This document shows positions 38,797-51,637 of a DNA stretch of 64,000 nt, one piece after another; within the stretch, counting starts at the first letter, position 1; each line of letters opens with the position of its first letter. This DNA is from Dicaeum eximium (taxonomy: Eukaryota > Chordata > Aves > Passeriformes > Dicaeidae). The DNA is taken from positions 966,726 through 1,030,725 of the forward strand of contig VWZP01001424.1 in NCBI GenBank assembly GCA_013396995.1, in the 5' to 3' direction. The position numbers were made by a program, and so were the translations under genes. The notes below the pieces were generated by a model. It ran no database searches and had not been told where the DNA came from. It worked only from the letters and a program-made list of their open reading frames with translations.

Positions 38797-41700
38797 AACA
38801 GTCAAAAAGAAGAAATAGGCAGAGCATAATTTACTTAAGTAAAGAAAAATATGAACTGAGACATCAGGCAGATCAGTGAAAAAATAAAAATAAAAAAGGG
38901 GAAGAAACAGACAGAGATTTATATTTTTGAAGGAATATATTAAAGGACACAGAGAAAAAGTTGGAATGTGATATTTAGATAAACCTAAAGGAGATATTTC
39001 TTTTGACCTTTTATGTATATTGTGTGTTTACTGCTCAGTATAGAGTACCTAGATTGACTTCATTGCCTGCTTTTAAGATATGATTGGTCAATAATTGTTT
39101 TATGAGACCCACTTGCCCAAAAGAACAACAAATTCACAATTACAGACGCATTACCCGCCGTGCATAAGCTTTACTTAAAATATATTTTTACTATTGAAAA
39201 TGGGAAGTTTGACTGTAATGGTACCAGGGGAGGGGAGGACTGCAGGAAAATTAGGTCAATTCAGTATTATTTTAAACCACATGGGAATTAGAGAGGCCAC
39301 AGGAACAGTATATGTCTGAGCAAGTAAGGACTTTTAAAGTATAGGCACTTAAAGGTAGGTAGGATGAATTCTACTGCAGTGACTTAAACAATTTTTTTTT
39401 CAGGCTGGATTTTTCTTTGATCCAGATGTCTGGATCATGTTCAAGTTGCACTCTGGGACCTTATGTCCTTCTTAATTTGGACTAAATTTTATTTTTTAAG
39501 CTCACCAGAAGTAACCTCAAGATACTGTCAGTAGCATTCTGCCATTTCAAGAGAAGGAAATTTCGGGAAAAATAAAAATTATGTTGCATACAGGAATTTC
39601 TGTTAAAGCAGGGTGAAAACAAAGGAACGGGAAAACATTAGGAATGCTGGAGCATTAACACAAAGCAAAGAAATAAAACTGGTCTGGGAAAACCAAAGCT
39701 ATTGCCAGGGAAAATAAAAATCTGAAGAATTTTTAGATGATTTTTTAAAAAAGATAAATGCAGTAGCTACAGTGTATTTGTATCAGAGATCAAACACAAA
39801 TAAAGGAGCAAATGAGATTACCTGGCATTTGCCTCTGCTTACAAGAATTTCAGGGAGTGTGCAGTAAGTGACTAGTGCCATTTAATTAATATCTGTGCTG
39901 GTAATTCCTTCTACTGAATGCTGAAATTTATTTCCAACACTGAACTCCTGAAGAAGAATTCTCTGCTCTTTTCTTGGACTCAAAAGCTTCAGATGTAATG
40001 AAAGAAAAATGAAGGATCTCTTTTCCTCAGGCTCTGAGAATGGCAGCATTAGAACAGTAAGTATAGTTTGTCCCAAGGCAGACCTTGTACCTTATTACAT
40101 GAAGCTAAGTATTCACTTTTTAGAGTAAAATGACAGCAATTGCCTTCTTAGTTCTGAGTCTGAGCTTTGGACCTCATTAAGACAAATGGAAGTGTGGTGT
40201 ACAAATTAAACAGAGGCTTGTGTATGTATGTGAATTTTTGTTAATCAGATCTCACACACGCTCTTATAGCAAGTATCTTATGTTTTTTATTCTGTCGAGT
40301 ATAGTTAATTTCTTCATCTAGGGTCTAATTCATACAGGGAATATTTTCATTGGCTCTCCGCTTGTTATTAGTGCACAGGAAAGTGGGTGATGTATATAAG
40401 CAAATCTCTAATATAAGAATGAAGTTCCTGCATATATTGCTATTTTTATACCTTAGCATATCTCCTTAGAGATGTAAGGATTTCTCAAAGCTCTTTATTG
40501 GCAGAAAGCAAATTAGGAAATTACCTTGCAAAACAGTATTGTGAATCATCTGAAACTGCACGGAAAACAAGTATGTGGTCTCTGTGATTTCAAAAGTCAA
40601 GGCAAAATATAAGGTTTTTGTAATAAAAGTAAAGTTTAAATAAAATGAATACTCTAAGTCAATAAATTACTCATTTAAAAAGTATTAAGTTATGATGGAT
40701 TTCATTCCCACCCCTCTGATTTTAAGAGGTTATGTTGACTGGTTTATTTTCTACTCTGTAACTCTTGGTCAGCTCTATGGACAGACTTACATGTCATAGG
40801 GTACTTATTTCAGTAAAACATTTTTTTCCCCCTTACTCTAACATTGCTTTCTGCCTTTGAATTTTAGTAATATTGAATGGGCAGCATTACTTGTAGGACT
40901 TTTAAATTAAAGGTTTGAAACAGATATCTGAACATGTATGGTTTGTATTCCTGGGCCAAACTAAATTATTTCCTAGTGATTTATTTGTTAACTTTCTGGT
41001 TATTTAATAGATAAGATTTCTAAAATGTGTGTGTGCTAATAGGTATATATTTTAAAATATTTTTGTATGGGTATTTGACAAAAACCAGCCCTTTGTCTGG
41101 GAAAAAAAAGTTATATACATATAATCCTTGTAGGCTAACTAACTGGTAAATGTGAGCATATATTGCAATTTACAGAATTTGGGGAATTCTGATGTCATCT
41201 ACCCCTTTGTTCACAGTGTGAAAGTGGCTTATTAGGCATAATGCTATGCTATCATGCTTTGTCTGCTGCCTCTAAGAAGAAAGCAGGCAAATATAGAATG
41301 AACTGTACCCAGTCTTCAAAAATAACTATTTCCAGCTAGAGAAGTTACTCTCTAGAATCAACGACACAGATTTTTCCAAAGAGCACCCAGTAGCTTCTGA
41401 TTAGGCATTTAATTGGAATGGCCAAGTTTTTCAAAGACAGGTGCTTGCACACCAAAGACTTCTGTCATTGTGACCATTGAATTTTGATTCTCTAGTTAGA
41501 GCTGCTCCTTTGAGAAAAGCTGCAGTGCTGAGGGGGAGAAAACAGAATGATTGAGGGAGAAGAAATCTTATGCACTGAGATACTGAAGTCATAAAAATCA
41601 TGTCTATATAGCAGAAAAGTTTCAATGTGATTCAGAAGTAGCCTAATTTGTCCTTCAAAGAGGACATATTATTTCTGTTCATATTAGTCCTTTTGTGCTT

Positions 41701-42604
41701 TCTATCCCCTCAAATTCAGCCTTTTCTATTCCACTGGGTTACAGATGTGAAAAATACTTAAATACCGTTACTTAAAGGTTCAGATTATAGAGATAAAATT
41801 GAATCTGATGTTCTGACCAGATTATGTCAGTATGACACATCACTGCAATAAAACTAATTTGGCAAGGGAATGACTGGTATGTTGATTGTGACTGGAGTCA
41901 AGAATCTGTTTTAACTGAAAAAAAAAAGATAATATGGCTGCCAAAACACTCAGTAGGACACCATTTATCAGTTCTGACCTTTAAATATGGGAGTTTATAA
42001 GCATGTCAATGAGAGCACTATCCAGTAAGTAGACTACACCCTGAAAGCCAAATTTCAAAGGGCAGCTGATCTTGGGTCACCTTTTCAATTGCATCTTGTA
42101 TCCCTTTTCCTCCTTTATCAGTTTTAAATGGATGTCAAACTCCTTCTGAATGACTCAACCATATCAATCATTTCACTCACTTCTTATTTTAGACAATATA
42201 CTTATGACTACATAAAAAGCATACTTTAAAGAAAAAGAAAGAAGAAAAAAAAACAAACCAAAAACAATAAACTACCAGGTGCACTAAGTCCTTTTAAGGA
42301 ATATGGAAAATCGGTGTTGCAGTGTAATAGATAAATTTGACATCAAAGACAATTTTATCATTTGACAAATAGATAAATATTCCATCAAAGAGTTCAAATT
42401 ATTGGCAACAACAAAACAAAACCAGACCACTATTTGTCTGATAGGATTATATCTACTTCATGTTTTCTATGTTGGTATAGACTGCAGCACTGTTACCATC
42501 ATGTTATGTGATGCATCAGGGAGTGAACAACACTGCCTGTTCAAACCCACTTCAGGCAATGGGAACACATAGAAGGTTTTTTGGTATCCCAGAAATGCTT
42601 CTGT

Positions 42605-42605
<1 letters not shown>

Positions 42606-42639
<34 letters not shown>
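42606..42639. repeat. (CA)17 microsatellite
   Basis: This is an uninterrupted run of 17 CA units. Perfect arrays of this length are usually polymorphic. Confidence 0.97.
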
Positions 42640-42641
<2 letters not shown>

Positions 42642-45600
42642 TACAAAACTGCTTGGAAGAGGCAGTTTAACTTATAAATGTTTGAGGTTTTTTTTTTTAA
42701 GGCTTTTCTTTAGACAATCAAATTAGGTCCTGATTCAACTTTACTGAAGCCAAAACAAATTTCTCAATTTTCTATACTTTTATTTAATCAACTACTCTTT
42801 TTCTCACTCTCAGGAAAAAATAGAACTTTCAATCACAAAATAATTCTTACATTTTTCTTGATTTGGCTTCTGATGCTGTTTGCTGAACAGCATTAAATGA
42901 TAAGGAAAGAGACTGTGCACTGTAATTTCAATCCTCTGCAGAGTTCAATTTTATTCAAAATTATATAGATGTTTCAATAGTTTGCTTTCTGATGACTTGA
43001 TGATCTTTGTTTTCACCTTCTCCCTTAAAAATTAGTTCTCTTCTTGTTAACTTAAGGCAAGTTAAGAAACACACATCCTATAGGTCCCTGGCAGTTTTCA
43101 GCAGTTAGTTGAACTACATATACTTCTGACTTATTCAGCACTTGCTGTTGAAAACAATTAAGTTTTAAATAAAAACTTAAGCTTTTTAGATCAGGGTGGT
43201 TTTTTGGTTGTTTGTTTGTTTTTAATTTTGTATTGTTTATTTGCTTATGAAGTCCTGAACTCACAGATCTAATAAAAGTTAAGAGAATATAACAGCAAAA
43301 AGGAAAATTATTAAGAATCTTAGTTATTCTTCTAAATGAACATGTACGCATTATTTTTGTGATTACTTTATTCTTCATGATTTTGTGTTTAGGTTTTTAG
43401 GTGTTTTTTGTTGTTTTAGTTTTGTTCTTTTTTTTTCACAGTGCAGAAAAAAAGATGTCATCATAAAATACTTATTTGAAAAGACCTCACACAGACAACA
43501 CCTTTTTTTTTACCAAGGGACCTGATATTCTGTGGTGCATGCTAACAACTGAGAAACACATTGTGACCCTCTTAGTACATGTAATCATGGATTCATTTTC
43601 CATCCGTATCAGTCATGAGAAAAACCCAAAAGCCCAGTCAGTGCATCCTAACCCATAGGCCTATCCTCTGCTTACCAAGATCAGTGGAAAGGCAATTATT
43701 GTGAAACTTAGACAAGGTCTTAGTTGGTGTGACAGCTTTGCACCTGTACCTCAGTGTTTAAACCTGATTATTAGCAAGTACTGTGTTACTCACTGAATTT
43801 TGTTTGCAAATGTGTAAAATAGAAAATAGAGGGTCTTTTATTTAGCTACCTGCATATGTAGGTTAACTCATTCTTCTTTCATTTCTTACAACCAGCTACA
43901 GGACTCTGGAATCTGGATATGTCCTTTATGTTTGTGGTGCTGTTTGCAAGTCTGCTACAGGCCCATGCATTTAATAAAAACCAAATTTTTAAAATTATTA
44001 TTATCTATAGATACCTATTGTTCCATATTCTTTGCAGTTGTACATATCTTGTAATTAATGACTGGGACAAATCATCATTTTCAGGTTATTGGTTGCATGG
44101 ATCAAAACCTAAAAAATAAATTTTATTAGGTCTCAATGGACTGTATCAATAGGCTTTTTTTTTTAGGATAAAAATAAAGAGATTAAGGTGGATTTTTTCA
44201 TCTCAATTATGTAGTGGCTATTCAGCAGATGATGAGATAAAAATCTCATGTGATAAAGATCATCATAGGAGATAAAGATAATCTTGATAGCACCATGAAG
44301 ATTTTGCCTTTTGATGTATTTCCAGACATGCTTTATGGGGTCTAAAGGAGAATTTTCTTAACTCTTCATTTATCTTTTAGAAGCTCAGAACACAGTGGGC
44401 TTCTGGTGTTTTTTGCTTGCTAGTTTGGGTATTTTTGGGGGGATTGTTTCAGTTTATTTTGTTTTAGCTTTGTTTATTTGCTTTCTTGTTGAGGTCTAAA
44501 CCGTAACTTAGAGAAATAGGGCAGAAGTAAAATTGCTAATACCTTTTTCATAAGCACATATCTACTTGGTGGTTTTTCAAGAATTTATAGATTCATGTTT
44601 AGAGTTGAATGAATTTTTCAGGAAATTAAAGGGAGACTGTTGGGACTGTTGGAAAATGTGTTAATAATAATAAAGACTATAAGAAGAAAGCACTTCTCTG
44701 TGAAAAACAAAGCTTTTCAATAAGGAAAGGTCCTCTATGATTAGTTTTTCCATTGGAAATTATATTTTCTTAGTAAAGGACATTCTAGGTAAAGGAAAAG
44801 AACAGTTTAATCAGCAGAAGCCAAACGATTTTTAAAAAAAATTTTGACTTTTGAATTGAAACAGTAAGTTGTTGGTGTTTTTTATCATCACTACTTTATT
44901 TGATTAAAAATATGTTCCTCCTTCACCTGTATTCATGAATAAATATGAATACCCTTTTTTCCAATAATGCATTTAAAATAATAACAAAAAGCCCATAATA
45001 AAAAGTGTTAGAATTTAAATTGTTTTGGAACTTTCACTCAACATCAAAGGAAAGGTGGGAAAAAATCCCACCAAATTCTCAGAATTACAATAAGTGCAAT
45101 ACCAAGTGCTTGTTTAAATAGAGTATGTTTTTAAAAGAAAAAAAAAAGATTTAAAAACCCAAAAAGACATTATAAGGAACTATGAATAGATGTTATCTAT
45201 AAATCTTAATTTTGATATGTCTCTTCCATTAATTCAGGCAAAAACCTGTTGATTTTGGTTTAGCATCTCTAACCAACTGGGATGAAGAGAGTCCTCCTGG
45301 TCTGTGTAAATGAGTTTCAAAATGCTTTTCTTTCTTAATATTTCCTTATTGTTCTTTTTGAGGCAAGAATAACGTCAGATATATTTTCACCAATTAAAAA
45401 ATACCAATCAGTGTCTGATTCAAAGAAAAGCTAAGAAAATGTGAGGTCTGAAGGCTCTGGACTCATTCCAGCTCTGCACACCAACAAGCAGCTCATTTTT
45501 AGCATGCTGGACAAAGCACTCCTTTCATGAAGAAGCAGTCTGTTACACCCTCCCCCGCTTTCCTAGCTGAAAATTCCCTAACACATCATTTTCACTGACT

Positions 45601-46005
45601 CTTCAACACAGTGCTATGTCATGATGGATACAGGGAAACCATAATTAACTTCTTGTATTATAACTTGTTGTCTGTCTGCAATGTGAGGCACCATACCTGT
45701 CAAGATTATTTCGACAAATGCCAGGGAAAAATGGTTAACTGATGCCTCACAATACCTCTAAATGGGACATAAAGGCAGTGCAAAACCTCACAACACACGC
45801 ACAAATGTCAAAATAATTTTGAGGTTGTGGAATTCATTGTCCTGTGGAGGTAAAAAGAATTTAAAAGACTGTTGACTGAAAAACTGATCAAATCAAAAAA
45901 TATTTTGTTTTTCTCATTGAGCTCTGGTCATTCCTATAGGTTGTATAGAAACTGTAACAAAACCTGAGAATGTAATCAAAAGCCAACGATTTTATAGCAA
46001 TGATA

Positions 46006-46031
46006 TTGTTGTGCTCCCAAGAGCACAACAA
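46006..46031. repeat. Inverted repeat, 11-bp perfect arms
   Basis: TTGTTGTGCTC (46006-46016) and GAGCACAACAA (46021-46031) flank a CCAA loop. The arms have balanced composition, so this hairpin is more stable than the AT-only ones in the window. Confidence 0.9.
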
Positions 46032-46450
46032 GGATTGTGCCTCTGTTTTATTTCTTGCTGAGCAAATATAAAAAGTACAGACTTTGCTGCCATGAGCTTG
46101 CAAATGAGTTTGTATTTCTTTCATTCCTGTATACTGTTATGCATATTTTTTTAACTGAGCCACTTGTTTTTTTCTTTTACAACCAAGGAGAAGGAATTAA
46201 CCATGTAAATAGACACAATGAGAGTAAGGATACCATTTAGCACAAACCTTAGTCACTGGAATTGAACCCAAAATAAGTAGCTTGTTTTCTTGAATAACAT
46301 TTACAAAAGAGTCATTCTTTCTCTGCATCACTACAAAATCTGCAGTCTACATGTTCTTTTAGATCTTTATAAGCTGTATGCATCCCTTCTAAGGATTGTA
46401 GAGAGCAGAAATGCTTTGCCTGCAGTTTCTGAGCACCTGGCCTATCAAGT

Positions 46451-46488
46451 GAACTAAGAAAAGATTCATGAACTAAGAAAAGATTCAT
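46451..46488 (+). repeat. Perfect 19-bp tandem duplication
   Basis: The unit GAACTAAGAAAAGATTCAT occurs twice head to tail (46451-46469 and 46470-46488) with no difference. Confidence 0.95.
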
Positions 46489-47389
46489 GACCTCTGCTCC
46501 ACAGGGGAGGGTACTGCATAGTAATGTGATCAGCTAATGTCAGTCATGTCCTCCTCCAGATTTGGTGAGATTAATAGATACATCTCACATATAAAAAGTA
46601 CAAATACAAAACAAAACCAGTACTTTTCTCTCTGTAGATCAGAGCAACATACTAAAAACATACTATACTCTAACAGCAGTATAAAGAAAAATACTCAAAC
46701 ACCAAGTACCATCAAATTAAATTTCCTGTACAGCTTTAATTTCAGTGGAATGACATATGCATTTTGATATAAACTCTAATTACAGAGCCTTTTTTTTTTT
46801 GAGAAAATTCTTACAATGGAAAAGAAGGGAGTCTATGCAAAGAAGAGTTAGCCAGTCAACCAACTGTTTGTTAACTTTATCATTAAGGATATCTCTCATA
46901 CCTTATCTACAGGACACATTTTCATCTGAACACTGAATTAAAAATATTTACTCGTGGGGCATTTTCTGTGGTACACATCACTGTGGTATCAGAGGAAATG
47001 AGAAACACTATTTTGCAGACACAACTTCACTTACAGGGAGGATAAAACAATTACACCTGTCTGAGGTACAAGGAACTTAATGCCAGAATATTCAAACATC
47101 TATTAGCTCAGGGTGATCCCACTTGACATGCCTATGGTCTAAATTTTCAGTATATTTAGTATTTCATATTTTCTCTGTTCAAAGAGCAGCTCCAGCAGTC
47201 TTTCTCTGTGGTTCCTTTTTCTGTTCTCCTCTTTCTGCACTTCTGCTTGCTTTACTCCTATTTTAACACTGTCAGCATGTCTCTGCTTCTTGGCCCCTCT
47301 CATTTGAGCTTGTCCTTTTCTCCTTCCCACCCACACACTGCAGTTTGCTTACTAGCAAGAAGGTGATGAACACATGATCAAAACGACTT

Positions 47390-47890
47390 CTGGCCAGAGA
47401 AAAAGCATCAGTGAAGTTTTGCTGAGCTCCATGACAGCTGCTCAACCTGTGCCTCTTACAGAGGTACAACAGACAGTGCAGCCTGGCCCTGAGGGTGAGT
47501 AAATACTGATTATTTCAATGCTGGACAGCACATGGCCTTGGACATGGGCTTGGATGGTGCCTGAGCCCCTGGCAGTCGTAAGGAGCCCGTGCACAACCTT
47601 TACCATTTTCAGGTCAAAGTACTGAAAAATTGTGTGGGCTCTGTTACAACACTTCAGAATGATGTGTATGAAGAGTGCCACTGACCTGACTGGGGCATGA
47701 CCTCAAGGAGGTTTGGAAAATATAACTTCCTGAACTAATGTCCCAGGATTGGGCATAGTGAACTGGACCTGAGCTATGGACTCTGTCACATACCCCAATG
47801 AGAGTGGATTTGGATGACTTTGACCTTGAGCAGTGTCTAGGCACAATCTCAGAGATCACTGGTTGGTGTGAACCAAAATCATACCAGAGA
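47390..47890. repeat. GC-richer block of unknown origin
   Basis: About 500 bp has visibly higher GC content than its AT-rich surroundings and several moderately long frames, none recognised (for example 47442-47681 and 47644-47859, minus strand). It could be a remnant of an endogenous retrovirus or another repeat, or a decayed retrocopy. The ambiguous base at 47943 lies just outside. Confidence 0.25.
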
Positions 47891-49198
47891 GTATGAAAAA
47901 TAATGAATGAAAACAGAAGGAAATAATTAGATCCACTTTATANTGATCAGAACACAGGTGAGGAGAGAGAGCACAGAAAGAACAGAACTATCTGAAAGTT
48001 TCATAGTTCTTGTTCCCTCAAAGTTTTATGTTCTCGTTGCTTTACCAGGACAAAAAAATGTAGCTGGCACATTTCTCTCCACATCACCCCACTTCAGTGT
48101 ATCAAATTCATTCATCAATCATTTGAAATTTTTATTAGTTGTTTATGAGATTTTTCTTAGCAAGAACACAAAAACATCATAGGAAGTAATTGAACTTCTA
48201 TTTGAACATTAAGTAAAGCCAACAGTAAAAATAAAGCCCAAAAGCTCCAATCAATTTTTCAAAGCACTTGTAGTAGAAAATTCCAGGCAGCCGTATTTTT
48301 TCATGAAATAATAAGTTTTATTTTACAGCAGATTATGCTTAAACCTGTTTTTTGCATGATTTCCAGTTTTGTGGAAACCAGAGTAATGACAAGTAATGCC
48401 TGTCTTGAATTGATATCAATAATGAAATCTTTCTTGGAGTATTGCTCCTGATTTGATGGTATTAAGAAGGATTTGCATACTTTTATGCATAAAAATAAAT
48501 TATTGATTTACTATTAATAATAAGTAATATGTAGAGTATAAATTAATTACTTCAGATAAGGGCTAAGAAAGTAAAACAAAAAATTGGTTTTATATTTAAC
48601 TGAAAATACAACCAGCTACTAGCACCTTTAACTTTATGTCTAGTTTTGTAGGTCATTATTTCTTTCTACATGTATTTCAACCTTAAAAGTATAGGTACAT
48701 TGCCTAATATGTGAAAGTAAGGAAATTCTGCAAAGAAATATTAGGATCTCAGAGGTTTTTTTAAGAAAAAAATAAAGGAGGTACTTTCATAGAACTAAAA
48801 CTTAATGTTACAACTTATCAGATTGGTAAAGGCAGGCAATGTATTGATTTACTGCTTTGATTTATAGATTAATTTTTTTTTTAGATATACTAGACACAAA
48901 GATAAAGCAAAACAACTTTATAGAGTAGTGGAGACAAGTATGACAAAGGAAGAGATTCAAAGTCATGAACATAGTCAAATCAAGCAAGAGTCTTTAATTC
49001 CTAATGTAGTCTACTGTGTGGCCTGTTTATTCATTAATGAAGCAATTGCAAATGTTGACTCAGGTTTATTTTCTTGTCATGGTTTGCTGACAGAAAAGGG
49101 CTGAAAGAAAAGACTAGAACAGAGCTGTTTAAAGCTGTGTCTACAATCTCTGCATGGTTTTGGCAATGTTCCAGACACATTAAAGAAACCTCAGAATA

Positions 49199-49332
49199 GT
49201 TCTTTTCTCTTTTCTTTTCTTTTCTTTTCTTTTCTTTTCTTTTCTTTTCTTTTTTTTTCTTTTCTTTTCTTTTCTTTTCTTTTCTTTTCTTTTCTTTTCT
49301 TTTCTTTTCTTTTCTTTTCTTTTCTTTTNTTT
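49199..49332. repeat. (TTTTC)n microsatellite
   Basis: About 25 TTTTC units are interrupted once by an eight-T stretch and contain an ambiguous base at 49329. The ambiguous base suggests uncertain array length in the assembly. Confidence 0.97.
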
Positions 49333-49590
49333 ACCTCCCTCCTTCCTTTTTCTCTTTTGCCTTTTTTCCTGTCACCATTTTAATATTTCCCCCCCCTTTT
49401 CCTCCCATTTTAATTTTTCCTTTTATTTTTCTTCATTTCTACTTTATTTTCTTCTCCTTTTTTTCCCCCTTCTCTTCTCTACTTTGACCCTTCTCTTCAT
49501 TTCCATTTTGTTTCCCTTCCTTTCCCTTTCCTTCCTTTCCCCTCTCTGCTTTGCCTTGCCCTGCCTAGCCTTACCCATCTTTCTCTTCTA
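49333..49590. repeat. Polypyrimidine low-complexity tract
   Basis: A C/T-rich sequence continues from the microsatellite for about 250 bases with few purines, including CCCCCCC, TTTCCCTTTCC and CCTTCCTTTCCCC stretches. Together with the repeat it forms an almost 400-base pyrimidine-biased strand. Confidence 0.9.
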
Positions 49591-51164
49591 CTGCCTCTTC
49601 CTATCATTCTGTGTGTTCCCAGGAGAAGGGATGTCCAAATGCAGATGGAATACATTTTCATGATGCACCAGTTCCTGAAAACACCACACTTAACCCACAC
49701 TGACTCCAAGGAACTATCCTCATAGGCTATAGGTTTATCATCTTTTACAGATTAAACATCTGTCAGAGTGGAGAAATTCTAAATGAGAAAAGTTGTTATG
49801 AAGATGAACTCCATTTTGATGGTATTTAGAGAGTCACAAAATAAATTAATGGAAATTTAGACAGACTGATGCATTCAAGAATTCAAGAATTACTTATCTC
49901 TCTGGATTTTATGAATGTTTAGGATATCTAACAACTACAGATATTAACTACAGATTATTTTTCACCTTCCAGTTTTTCCAATATATATCACTACTTGAAG
50001 GATAGGTAAACAGAAATGTTTTCAATGGTGCTGGATAAGCAGAGATTATTTGAAATAGACACATGTGGATGAAGTTACATTAGTGTAGTAATGACTTTGT
50101 AAAAGTAGATTTCATAGATTTCGTTTAGGAATTAAAGATCCTTAAAACTGATATTTGAAAATTCTCAATAATTTATTCCTTTTGTAAACTGCTGAATTCT
50201 TGCTGGAAATTCAGTGATGCTTGAAGACAGATACTGGGCATGTCTGAAATTTTCGTAATTATTTGAGTACATTGAACATAGCCCTGTTTTCAATGAGTCA
50301 GGCAGCATTTAACCTTTCTAAATCAATTTCAAAAGAGAGAAAGGAAATCCATTGGAAAAAAAAAACCTTCATAAAATATGCAGAGAAGAAAATTGACATA
50401 AAAGGCTGACAGAAGCACAATCATTCTCTTCGGAAGACTGGAAATGTAAATAAAGGCATCATTCTTCTCAACATAAAATCTGCTTATGAAATATGAATGT
50501 TAACGATACTACACAGTGGAACATATCATGAAGGTCAGTATACATTCTTTAGATGATTTTCAAAGGTCATTAAAATCAAATAAATGTCTCAATATCGACA
50601 TACCATCACATGATAACACCTTTATGTATGCTATTTGCTGTATAGTATAATAAATATAAATTATAGGACTTACAAATAAAATAGAATAATATAATTGCAA
50701 CAATATAACTAAGCCACAACTAGCAAAACTGGGCATAGATTACACTTGACTTCAGTAGCTTTGGAAATAAGACCATTTTCAATTTATTTTTATGGTTTCA
50801 TAAGACTTTTTTTCTCTTTTAGGGTGACAAAGTTTACGAAGTGCTTTGGAAATATATCTAGGTGTCACTTTCGGTAGATTTTAGTAATAGTTCTAATACA
50901 CAAAGAGACTTATTCCTATATATAGAGGGACTAAGTATTTCCTCAATGTGTTTATTTGCATTTAAATTTAATAATATTAGCCCTCTTTTTACCAACCCCT
51001 ATGAACAGATCTAATGATGCTAATTATTTTAAAGCTCTGTTGGTAGAAAATACAAAAGCCTTCTCATTAACACATTTTTAGGACTATGTAAAATAATATT
51101 AAATAGAAAACAAAGGGTTAAAAGATTAACTGTTTTAAAGGAAGGATTTCAAACAGTTGTTGCA
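49591..51164. other. AT-rich unique DNA, no gene seen
   Basis: Nothing gene-like or repeat-like is recognised apart from short A/T runs. Confidence 0.55.
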
Positions 51165-51609
51165 TTGCCAGCAGACTGAGGGAGGTGATCCTGCCAAGCC
51201 TCATCTGGAATATTGTTTCCAGCTCTGGACTTCTCAGTACAAGAAAGACATGGAGCTCCTGGAATGGGTGTAGGAGATGGAACAAAGATGATTAATCGAC
51301 TGGAGCATCTCTCTTACAACGAAAGTCTGGGGGAGCTGGCCCTGTTCAGCCTTGAGAAGAGACAACTGTGAAGGGACCTCATCAACGTGTGTAAGTATCT
51401 GAAGGGGGGGTGTCAAGAGAACAGAGCCAGGATCTTCTCAGAGGTGCCAAGCAACAGGGCAAGAGGCAATGGGCAGAAACTGCTGCACAGGAAGTTCCAC
51501 CTGAATATGAGTAGAACTTTTCTGTGTGAGTGACCATGCAGTGGAACGGATTGCCCAGAGAGGCTCTGGAGTCTCCCTCACTGGAGATATTCAAGAAGTA
51601 CCTGGACAA
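51165..51609 (+). mobile_element. CR1 LINE fragment lacking its 3' tail
   Basis: This is a CR1 ORF2 C-terminal segment in plus orientation. Recognisable parts are the 'LEYCFQLWTSQ'-like region (about 51205-51240), 'GLEHLSYNESLGELALFSLEKRQL'-like text (about 51295-51370, partly out of frame) and a well-kept end 'WNGLPREALESPSLEIF' (frame 51530-51715) followed by 'KKYLD'. The element stops there and runs directly into a (GAAAAAA)n stretch at 51607-51637. CR1 copies are normally cut at the 5' end and keep the 3' UTR. This one has lost its UTR and tail. Confidence 0.9.
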
Positions 51610-51637
51610 AAAGAAAAAAAGAAAAAAAGAAAAAAGG
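51607..51637. repeat. (GAAAAAA)n simple repeat at CR1 break
   Basis: About four GA6-7 units join the CR1 fragment to unique DNA. They may have arisen from an A-rich join or have expanded after the deletion. Confidence 0.85.

Larger units (their letters stand above)
38819..49198. other. AT-rich unique DNA, no gene supported
   Basis: No gene, RNA or assignable transposon is seen. Simple items listed separately are the (CA)17 at 42606-42639, the hairpin at 46006-46031 and the duplication at 46451-46488. T/G-rich low-complexity patches lie at 43195-43250, 43386-43440 and 44400-44480. A GC-richer block at 47390-47890 is also listed. A small CpG group occurs near 39145-39160. Confidence 0.45.

Noticed and set aside
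38579..38827. Frame with a long Phe run
   Set aside because: It reads the A37 run on the minus strand and is not coding.
43895..43975. Possible exon after TTTCTTACAACCAG
   Set aside because: The acceptor is fair, but all frames give no recognisable peptide and no donor of quality follows.
44232..44249. ATGAGAT/ATCTCAT inverted repeat
   Set aside because: 7-bp arms in AT-rich DNA are expected by chance.
49497..49709. Arg/Gly/Lys-rich minus-strand frame as a protein
   Set aside because: It is produced by the polypyrimidine tract and has low-complexity composition.
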